Source: Vreelandella azerica
Lineage (GTDB): Bacteria; Pseudomonadota; Gammaproteobacteria; Pseudomonadales; Halomonadaceae
Reading direction: 5' to 3'
DNA: 64,000 bases
NCBI RefSeq assembly: GCF_013112225.1
Contig: NZ_JABFHI010000002.1
Span: 744,001-808,000, forward strand
Part shown: one piece after another, positions 57,895-64,000 of the stretch
How positions within the stretch are numbered: position 1 is the first letter of the stretch
How the letters are laid out: the number at the start of each line of letters is the position of its first letter
The notes under the pieces: generated by a model
What the model saw: only the letters and a program-made list of their open reading frames with translations
Told to the model about the DNA's origin: nothing
The model's database searches: none
Made by a program: the position numbers and the translations under genes

Positions 57895-57919
57895 ATGACC
57901 ACTGTACGTCGCGCTTACA
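57895..57919 (+). pseudogene. tnpB start fragment
   Basis: ATG 57895 reads MTTVRRAYR, matching the VTTVHRAYR start of the tnpB at 55678-56838, then breaks off into AAA copy 2. Only the first eight or nine codons remain, after its own left end. Confidence 0.75.
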
Positions 57920-58510
57920 GACCCCAGTGATCAGCACCAGATGCAGGTGAGGATCAGCGTCCTTGATCACACTGTAGAGATTTTTCAGCCCCTCGCGCAG
58001 TTCACACGCCCGGTCGGTATCGAGGATATTATTCAAAATCGGTTTGTCGTACTCGTCGATCAGCACCACTGCCCGTTGGCCATGGCGCCGGTGGGTTTGG
58101 TGAATCAGCTCCCGAAAGCGGCCAGCAATGGAGGTGTTGCGTAGAGAGACGCCTTGCGCCTCAGCTTGAGCATTGAGTAGTTCGTGGGTGTGGATGTCGA
58201 GAGCATCGCGACTGGTGAGCATGCCATCGCCAAAGCTCAGACGGATCACTGGGTGAGTCTGTTGCCAATCCCAGTCGTCGTGGATGTGGAGTCCCTCGAA
58301 CAGCGACTGGCGGCCCTCGAACAAGCAGCGCAGAGTATCGAGCAGCAGGCTCTTGCCAAACCTGCGCGGGCGGGAGAGAAAGTAATACTTGTTCTGGTTG
58401 ACCAGTGTCTCTATGAACGGCGTTTTATCGACATAGTAGTAGCCCCCTTCACGTATATCCGAAAAGGTCTGAATTCCGATAGGCAGTTTGCGATGTTGGA
58501 CCGAGGACAT
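57914..58510 (-). pseudogene. AAA-ATPase/PD-(D/E)XK protein, copy 2, truncated
   Basis: Identical in plan to the first about 200 residues of copies 1 and 3 (MSSVQHRKLPIGIQTFSDIR, Walker A SRPRRFGKSLLLDTL, Walker B RAVVLIDEYDKPI), ending at HLVLITGV where it joins tnpB left-end sequence. The sensor, C-terminal and nuclease parts are missing. A stop comes after about 15 foreign codons at 57872. Confidence 0.9.
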
Positions 58511-58742
58511 AGAATTTCCTGAGGCTCAGAGAAGGAAACGGCTCGATACATACTAGCTTATTCATCCGGCAATCAAATAGGCTTCTGGCAATACTTTTAA
58601 GATCAAACCTTTGCATGCGTTTTTTCACATCTGAAAGGTTGCCGGGTTAGGGTCTGTTGACGTATATGGAGTCCTCCGCGTTTGCAAGCACTAGGCACGA
58701 TGAGCGGTAGGTACGACTGCACACGTATATCCGGTCTCGTTA
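58511..58742. other. Leader of AAA copy 2 and flank of tnpB fragment
   Basis: 58511-58650 is the conserved leader shared with the other AAA copies, including the 80-bp repeat. 58651-58742 holds no recognisable feature. Confidence 0.6.
58566..58645. repeat. 80-bp palindromic element, copy b
   Basis: Essentially identical to copy a (55222-55301), at the same distance from the start of AAA copy 2. Confidence 0.93.
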
Positions 58743-59018
58743 ATGATGCCAGAGGCATCGATCCTCGACCAAGGCTGGTACGAGATTCGGCGCCAGCTTG
58801 AGTACAAGATGGCATGGACCGGGGGCCTGTTTGTGGCGGTGCCACCGCATCACACGAGCCAGACCTGCCCAGCCTGCTTGTACAAGTCGGCAGACAACCG
58901 CAAGACTCAGGCGAGTTTTCTTTGCACGCACTGCGGTTACGCCGAAAACGCCGATGTCGTGGGAGCTATCAACGTACTTCACCGAGGCCTCGATCTACTC
59001 GAAGCCTCGAACCAGTAA
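58743..59018 (+). pseudogene. tnpB: TnpB C-terminal fragment
   Basis: 91 codons: ILDQGWYEIRRQLEYKMAW, GGLFVAVPPHHTSQTCPAC, a zinc finger CPAC and CTHC, then ENADVVGAINVLHRG with the RuvC-III Asp. This is the last quarter of a TnpB of a third, InsQ-like type. The N-terminal RuvC-I and II parts are absent. Confidence 0.85.
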
Positions 59019-59175
59019 GACCTGATCAGGGCGGGACGACGCCCGTAGCGCCTGTGAAGTGAGTGGTGCAGTAGGGCCGCCAGCAGCAGGAACCAGACCA
59101 CCGGGCGACCAGTGGTCACCCGAAAGGGAATCCTCTTCCTGAATCGCGTCAGCGCGAAGGGATGGGAGGATGTCA
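59019..59175 (+). ncRNA. tnpB right end / putative omega-RNA region
   Basis: After the TnpB fragment: GGGCGGGACGACGCCCG hairpin, GGTCACCCGAAAGGGAATCC and the end GGGAGGATGTCAAA at about 59175. The reverse complement of its last 85 bases recurs at 48139-48222. The flank beyond is the abiEii gene. Confidence 0.5.
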
Positions 59176-59488
59176 AACCTCTAAGCCTTGCTAGTACGCG
59201 GGTGGCACCACCGCCACCGCCTTTGATGCGTTGTGTCTGTGCGCCTCTGATGCCGTGCTCGATGGCAGTGGCAATGCGGTCCATCACTTCATTGATCTCG
59301 GCAAGACTTTCGGTACGGTCTTTGACCGGTATATAGGTCAGGTCGATATCGACCGACAGGCGTGGCAGATCGCGGTAAAATAGGTTGATGGCTGTACCGC
59401 CTTTCAGGGCGAAAATGTCTTCCTTGGCTACATAGGGGAGAATGTGCACGAGCAGGGCGATCTTTGCTTCGTAAGCTTCACGCGCCAT
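59176..59488 (-). pseudogene. AbiEii-type nucleotidyltransferase toxin, truncated
   Basis: The first about 104 residues remain: IFALKGGTAINLFYRDLPRL and SVDIDLTYIPVKDR give the GG..N-DxD nucleotidyltransferase site. The frame then enters tnpB right-end DNA (LTSSHPFALTRFRKRIPF) and ends at 58979. AbiEii toxins have about 300 residues, so the gene is broken. Its start overlaps the abiEi stop by 11 bases. Confidence 0.85.
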
Positions 59489-60233
59489 CGGCTGTCTCCG
59501 TTATCGCAAATTCTTTAGGCACCATGATGCGGTAACGAGGATGTATCCTGCCGCCTTTGACCAGAGCACGGTCGCCGCTTCCGAGGTTGAACTCCTGTGG
59601 GTCGAGGCGTTTGCGCCATTGGTGGTTGTGATGGTCAGCAAATACGAAGAACAGCCGCGTAACCTTGATCTTCCTGCAACTGTGAAGCAGCGCCGTCAGG
59701 ATGCGTGGGCGCAGGGTTGTCAGGCTTTCAAACACCATGTCGAGATTGTGGAAGCTCTCATGGTCGGGCAGTTCGTCCATGACTTCCAGGATTGCTCGTT
59801 CGGGCGATGACATCCTTAGTTGCCAGTCCCAGGGCAGAGTGCTGGCGGCGTCGTCCTGGGTGAGACCGAGCGCAGGATCGGAAAAAAGGTGCGTGGTGCG
59901 CGTTTCTAGAGGTGCGTTCAGCGGTAGCCTGGCCAGCCAGCTCGGTATGTCTTTGCCATAGACCCAAACCGGAGCGTTCCCGCCCAGTGGCAAATAATGG
60001 TTATAGCCTTGCTGTGCGAGCGCTGTCATGCCTCCGATATGGACATTGTAGCCCATGATGTGCTGTGTCGAGAGCAGGCAGATCTTCCAGTCGATTGTAT
60101 CGGGTTTTCCTGTGCCTGGCGCCGGGCGCAGGAAAACACCGCGGGTCACGCGCTCCAGCCAGCCCCGATCAACATATTTGCGCGTGAGGAAGCGGCTGAT
60201 TTCATGGCGTTCCAGCCAGTCAGAGTCAATCAT
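59478..60233 (-). CDS. AbiEi antitoxin
   Basis: 251 residues, complete. An N-terminal winged helix (ISRFLTRKYVDRGWLERVTR, GVFLRP) followed by the AbiEi antitoxin domain (HIGGMTALAQQGYNHYLPLG, SSPERAILEVMDELPDH). In AbiE loci it represses the operon and neutralises AbiEii. Because the toxin gene is truncated it now stands alone. Confidence 0.9.
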   Translation of the reverse strand: MIDSDWLERHEISRFLTRKYVDRGWLERVTRGVFLRPAPGTGKPDTIDWKICLLSTQHIMGYNVHIGGMTALAQQGYNHYLPLGGNAPVWVYGKDIPSWLARLPLNAPLETRTTHLFSDPALGLTQDDAASTLPWDWQLRMSSPERAILEVMDELPDHESFHNLDMVFESLTTLRPRILTALLHSCRKIKVTRLFFVFADHHNHQWRKRLDPQEFNLGSGDRALVKGGRIHPRYRIMVPKEFAITETADGA

Positions 60234-60315
60234 GAAGCCGGGAGGGACGGCTTCGAGAGTACTCTTTTAACCCGGCACCCGTGCCGGGCGCTACTTCATC
60301 AGCTGCCTGTGTGAT
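60234..60315. other. Intergenic, upstream of abiEi
   Basis: About 80 bases that should hold the abiEi promoter. CCCGGCACCCGTGCCGGGCG (60271-60290) is a perfect hairpin (CCCGGCAC/GTGCCGGG), a possible operator. Confidence 0.5.
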
Positions 60316-60500
60316 TTCGCGCCAGTAGCACTCCCGATCACGCTAAAAACAGTAGGTATTGACCTCGATCTGAGCGATCTGCTCATCACCAGCGATGGCG
60401 TAAAATCCGGCAATCCACGTCACCTGAAACGCTACGAAGCGCAGCTGGCCTACTTGCAGCGCCGGTTGGCGAAGAAGCAGAAAGGTTCAAAAAAACCGCA
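60316..60500 (+). pseudogene. tnpB: TnpB central fragment
   Basis: LPITLKTVGIDLDLSDLLIT holds the RuvC-I Asp, followed by NPRHLKRYEAQLAYLQRRLA and KKQKGSK, then a frame change in an A7 run. The rest is lost in the 3' end of the neighbouring minus-strand remnant. Confidence 0.8.
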
Positions 60501-60569
60501 ACAAGCACCGCCAGAAACCACTACACGGCCGCCCATTCGAGGTGGCTTTTTTGTAGCGATAAGGTGGGA

Positions 60570-60990
60570 TCAGTGCTGCGTCTCGGCTCGCAGCTTTTCG
60601 ACTTCTTCAACCGGCAGTTCTTCGATGTCTGCGATCAGCCGATCATTCATTTCGGTCAGTGCAATCAGCTTGCGGGCCGCATTACGTTTGCTTTCTAACG
60701 AACGTTGCTCGGCTTCCTTTACGCGCTGTTCGGCTTCCTCAAGGGTTTCCCGACGTCCTTCTTGAACTGCTTTTTCTCGCTCAACGCGCTCAATCGTGTT
60801 GACGTAAGGCATGTGCTTCTCCTCCTGTATGGCGTTAACCGCCTGTACAAACTCGGGTTCCAGGGCCTTGGGCAACTGGAGCATCCAATCGATAATGTTA
60901 AACAGTCTCACGATCTGCTCGCGGCTGTGACCTCGTTCATACAGTAGCCGCATCAGGGCAATCTTGACATCCTTGCGCTTAGGTATTAAT
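60570..60990 (-). pseudogene. C-terminal remnant of Rpn/PD-(D/E)XK-type transposase-like protein
   Basis: KDVKIALMRLLYERGHSREQ, IIDWMLQLPKALEPEFVQAV, EEKHMPYVNTIERVEREKAV and a long charged coiled coil (EAEQRVKEAEQRSLESKRNA) are typical of the C-terminal half of Rpn-like putative transposases. The nuclease N-terminus is missing: the 5' edge is the 80-bp element copy c. The TTG that opens the frame lies inside that element, so expression is doubtful. Confidence 0.65.
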
Positions 60991-61070
60991 CCGGCAATCA
61001 AATAGGTTTCTGTCAATGCATTTGAAATCAGATTGTTGCATGCATTTTTTCACACCTGAAAGGTTGCCGG
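60991..61070. repeat. 80-bp palindromic element, copy c
   Basis: Same length and ends as copy a but about 80 percent identical in the middle. Flanked by TTAAT on the left and GTTAAT on the right. Here it truncates an Rpn-like gene rather than leading an AAA gene. Confidence 0.9.
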
Positions 61071-61199
61071 GTTAATAACTACCTGTCTATATGAAACCGA
61101 TTATTCGGGAGCCCTGGTGGGGAGTGGACGTATGCGACCTGTCTAGATATGATGCATTAATGTAGCAATATCGCTGCACGTCAGTAGGGAGGCCAGGCT

Positions 61200-61316
61200 A
61201 TGAGTGCTGAAGCAATCATTGAGTCGTCCGAATATGACGCGCCGGAGACCTGGCCAAGCCAGCTGTTGGAAATGCCGATAGCTGACGCGCATAGGGAGGT
61301 GCTGAAGCAGCACTGA
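61200..61316 (+). CDS. Small ORF, 38 residues
   Basis: ATG 61200 follows AGGGAGG at good spacing. The product starts MSAEAIIESSEYDAPETWPS and ends REVLKQH; acidic, no known domain. Could be a small antitoxin-like protein or the start of a lost gene. AAA copy 3 converges on it 51 bases later. Confidence 0.4.
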   Translation: MSAEAIIESSEYDAPETWPSQLLEMPIADAHREVLKQH

Positions 61317-61367
61317 CGCCGCCTGGCGCCGGAATGGAAGATCGCTTGTTGAGTAGGGTACGCAAGC

Positions 61368-62939
61368 TTATGGTGCCAGTGTCTCTACATCAAACGCTGT
61401 GATCTGTCGTTCGGTACTGGAAAACTCGATCCCCACCAGGTGAATAGGCTTGCCGCGGGCAAGGTACTTGTCGGCATAGCCTTTAGCTTTGATCTGTTCC
61501 AGCGCCTTACCTTGGGGTTCCTGTTCCACTACCTTGAATTCAAATAGGTAGAGTTGGCCGCCAAAGTCGACGGTCATATCGACTTTGCCTTTGTGGCTGG
61601 CATCTTCGACGATGACGCCCACGCCCAGGGCGGCAAAATGGCTGTAGAAGACGCTGGCATAATGGCCTTCATATTGGGCAATCGGGTTGTTGCGGTACCA
61701 GTCGTGGGGCAAGCCCGCATAAAGAGATTTCATATGTGCTTCAAGACCCGCCATATCAGCAGCTTTCAATAAACGCGGCAAGCGGAATACCAGTTCATCA
61801 AACGTGTGGTGGCTTAGTCCAAGAATAGGCAATAAGGCTTCGTTGAGGCTGATTTCCACTTCCAGGTTCGGTAAACCCAGTTTATAAAGCGGACGATGGG
61901 GGACTTCTTCATGAACCCCTTGCAGCGTCAGATAACCTGTTTGGAAGAGTAAGGCATCAGTGGCGATATCATCCACATCAAAGCGGCTGAGCAATGCGGG
62001 CCGGCTGTGCCAAGCCGTCAGCGCCGGTGTGAATATGCCGCGCTCTTTCAATAGGTTGACCAGAAACGTCGGGGTAGCACTTTCAAACCAGTAGGGGCCG
62101 AATTCACGCTCTTCAAGCAATAGAAGAACATCAAAAGGATTGTAAACACTTGGGGCTTCCTGCCCTCCCCAATGGTAGCCGTTATACCAGCGGCGGATCT
62201 CTTCGCGGTCAAGGTCGGCGAGCGCCGGTGCAAACACCGTATCGATATCGTGATCGGTATAGCCGCAGATAGTGGCATAGTCGGATGATAAGGTGATGTC
62301 CCTGAGGTTGTTCAGCCCCGAAAACAGGCTGACCTTGCTGAACTTAGAGACCCCAGTGATCAGCACCAGGTGCAGGTGAGGATCAGCGTCCTTGATCACG
62401 CTGTAGAGGTTTTTCAGTCCCTCGCGTAGCTCTCGGGCACGCTCGTGTGCCAGGATATTGTCGAGGATGGGCTTATCGTATTCGTCGATCAGCACCACTG
62501 CTCGTTGGCCATGGCGCCGATGGGTTTGGTGAATCAGCTCCCGAAAGCGGCCAGCAATGGAGGTGTTGCGTAGAGAGACGCCTTGCGCCTCAGCTTGGGC
62601 ATTGAGTAGTTCGTGGGTGTGGATGTCGAGAGCATCGCGACTGGTGAGCATGCCATCGCCAAAGCTCAGACGGATCACTGGGTAAGTCTGCTGCCAATCC
62701 CAGTCGTCGTGGATGTGGAGTCCCTCGAACAGCGACTGGCGGCCCTCGAACAAGCAGCGCAGAGTGTCGAGTAGTAGGCTCTTACCAAACCTGCGCGGGC
62801 GGGAGAGAAAGTAATACTTGTTCTGGTTGACCAGTTTCTCTATGAACGGTGTTTTATCGACGTAGTAATAGCCCCCTTCACGTATATCCGAAAAAGTCTG
62901 AATTCCGATAGGCAGTTTGCGATGTTGGACCGAGGACAT
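61368..62939 (-). CDS. AAA-ATPase/PD-(D/E)XK protein, copy 3
   Basis: 523 residues, complete. Walker A SRPRRFGKSLLLDTL, Walker B RAVVLIDEYDKPI, LITGVSKFSKVSLFSGLNN, YNPFDVLLLLEEREFGPYWF, and the nuclease motif VDMTVDFGGQLYLFEFKV are present. About 97 percent identical to copy 1 over the first 214 residues but only about two-thirds identical after that, by eye. The leader is the same as that of copies 1 and 2. Confidence 0.9.
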   Translation of the reverse strand: MSSVQHRKLPIGIQTFSDIREGGYYYVDKTPFIEKLVNQNKYYFLSRPRRFGKSLLLDTLRCLFEGRQSLFEGLHIHDDWDWQQTYPVIRLSFGDGMLTSRDALDIHTHELLNAQAEAQGVSLRNTSIAGRFRELIHQTHRRHGQRAVVLIDEYDKPILDNILAHERARELREGLKNLYSVIKDADPHLHLVLITGVSKFSKVSLFSGLNNLRDITLSSDYATICGYTDHDIDTVFAPALADLDREEIRRWYNGYHWGGQEAPSVYNPFDVLLLLEEREFGPYWFESATPTFLVNLLKERGIFTPALTAWHSRPALLSRFDVDDIATDALLFQTGYLTLQGVHEEVPHRPLYKLGLPNLEVEISLNEALLPILGLSHHTFDELVFRLPRLLKAADMAGLEAHMKSLYAGLPHDWYRNNPIAQYEGHYASVFYSHFAALGVGVIVEDASHKGKVDMTVDFGGQLYLFEFKVVEQEPQGKALEQIKAKGYADKYLARGKPIHLVGIEFSSTERQITAFDVETLAP

Positions 62940-62994
62940 AGGATTTCCTGAGGCTCAGAGAAGGAAACGGCTCGACACATATTAGCTTATTCAT

Positions 62995-63056
62995 CCGGCA
63001 ATCAAATAGGCTTCTGGCAATACTTTTAAGATCAAACCTTTGCATGCACTTTTTAT
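62995..63056. repeat. 80-bp palindromic element, copy d, truncated
   Basis: Matches copy a for about 55 bases (CCGGCAATCAAATAGGCTTC to TTTGCATGC) and then diverges, losing the far inverted repeat. Leader of AAA copy 3. Confidence 0.85.
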
Positions 63057-63126
63057 TAAATCCCATTGTGCGTAGGCGCAAATACACAGAATTCTGCGCT
63101 GAAATTGAAGGTCCCAAAAAGCTTTT

Positions 63127-63200
63127 GTGACACCCTCGATTGGGCGAAGGTTTACGCGGAGTGTGCTAAGCGCGAAGCGCAGGCGGGGTGTGTCACGTTG
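63127..63200. repeat. Hairpin-ended IS605-like remnant
   Basis: GTGACACCC at the left and GGTGTGTCAC at the right form an inverted repeat around GATTGGGCGAAGGTTTACGCG, which closely matches the tnpA-side end of the IS605 element at 8840-8862. It lies directly after the pglF-like 3' end, at the island's right edge. Confidence 0.7.
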
Positions 63201-63202
63201 TT

Positions 63203-64000
63203 TCATCGGTAAGCCGTGTTGGCTGCTATTGGCATGTTGTCTACGGAGCTCATGACAGAGGGTGTCAGCGTTGGGGCGATGGGCTTGTCTTGTTGCCATA
63301 ACCAGTCAGCAATTTCACCTGAGGGCCGGTAGTCGAGCGGAGCTTCAAGCAGCACACTGCGCAGTGCCTGGTGATCAAAATGATCGCAGGCTAGCTGCAG
63401 GCGGTCGAGTAGGGCGGTGAGTTCGTGCCAGGGTAAGCGTCTTTCATGGGCTGTCATGATGCGTGAGTGAGCAGTTTCACTGACATTATCCCCAATCAAC
63501 AGTTCTTCATAGAGCTTCTCCCCGGGCGCAGGCCGGTGAACCGAATCTCAATATCCCCTTGTTTTGGGTGGCCAATGGGCTCAAGGCTATCGTCGCTCTG
63601 GGGGAAGGCAGGTTCCAGGCCTGACAGCCGGATCATATGAGACGCCAACTCGGCAATTTTCACAGGCTCGCCCATATCCAGCACGAAGACATCGCCACCG
63701 CGGGCCATGGCACCGGCCTGAATCACCAGTTGGGCGGCTTCGGGAATAGTCATGAAGTAGCGAGTGATGTTGGGGTGGGTGACGGTGACAGGCCCCCTTC
63801 AGCAATCTGGCGGCGGAAAAGAGGTACCACCGAGCCGCTGGAGCCCAAGACGTTGCCAAAGCGCACCATTGAAAACAGCGTGGTGTCTTGTTTCTCTCCC
63901 AGCGCCTGGCACACCAGCTCGGCAAGACGCTTGCTGGCCCCCATGACATTGGTGGGGCGCACTGCTTTATCAGTGGAAATCAGGGTGAAGGCATTAACGC
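63203..64000 (-). pseudogene. PglF/CapD-like UDP-sugar 4,6-dehydratase, 3' part, frameshifted
   Basis: C-terminal part of a polysaccharide SDR dehydratase, 5' end beyond the window. It enters at [20 protein letters not shown] (active-site S/T-D-K and the later Lys), [46 protein letters not shown] and [12 protein letters not shown]. The frame breaks at C5 63793-63797 and C4 63520-63523 (plus strand); one base at each restores [18 protein letters not shown] and [18 protein letters not shown]. It supplies the keto sugar for PglE and PglD. Confidence 0.88.

Overview
The window comes from a gammaproteobacterium, most probably a halophile of the Halomonadaceae type. That is an inference from codon use, the GC-rich backbone and gene content; there is no rRNA or tRNA to fix it. 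No CRISPR array was seen.

Layout. (1) 1-13.7 kb is ordinary chromosome: the end of a sensor kinase, a thiosulfate dehydrogenase pair (tsdB-tsdA), an AhpD-like protein, a TPP riboswitch driving a sodium symporter, an MFS carrier, ogt, an IS605-type element (tnpA/tnpB) beside a Phd antitoxin with a truncated PIN toxin, an MDR dehydrogenase with an atypical proline-racemase-family enzyme, a DJ-1 protein, an RHH protein and a lipoprotein. (2) 13.9-46.2 kb is a surface polysaccharide locus: wzb-wzc, an ops (RfaH) element, an MNT/HEPN toxin-antitoxin pair, rmlBDAC, a WxcM-type bifunctional enzyme, fdtB, wzx, glycosyltransferases, an EpsG-like wzy, pglA/C/D/E-like genes, a UDP-glucuronate epimerase and ugd, closed by a strong terminator. 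From 26.5 to 40.3 kb it is riddled with insertion sequences (IS630, two ISAs1 remnants, IS66 and IS30 scraps, IS1380, ISL3, a full IS66 carrying a MITE, IS5). (3) 46.2-63.2 kb is an accessory island: tyrosine recombinase, helicase remnant, nested tnpB/IS5 elements, an ImmA-like protease, a GSU2403-type nucleotidyltransferase, PrlF-YhaV, HigBA, a broken AbiE pair and three copies of an AAA-ATPase/PD-(D/E)XK gene, with an 80-bp palindromic repeat in the leader of each AAA copy. (4) The last 0.8 kb is the 3' part of a pglF/capD-like dehydratase on the minus strand, the one pgl step missing from region 2, so the island appears to split one polysaccharide locus.

How the genes work together. RmlA/B feed dTDP-4-keto-6-deoxyglucose into rhamnose (RmlC/D) and into an acylated 3-amino-3,6-dideoxyhexose (WxcM, FdtB). 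PglF/E/D make a bacillosamine-type UDP-sugar, PglC loads it on undecaprenyl phosphate and PglA-like and other transferases extend it. Ugd and the epimerase supply uronic acids, Wzx/Wzy flip and polymerise, and Wzb/Wzc control export.

Caution. About twenty genes here are broken by a single-base change, nearly always in a homopolymer and usually a missing base, including core genes (wzc, tsdA, pglC/D/E/F). This looks more like sequencing error than biology. I mark such genes as pseudogene-type entries because no single reading frame exists as written, and give the corrected reading.
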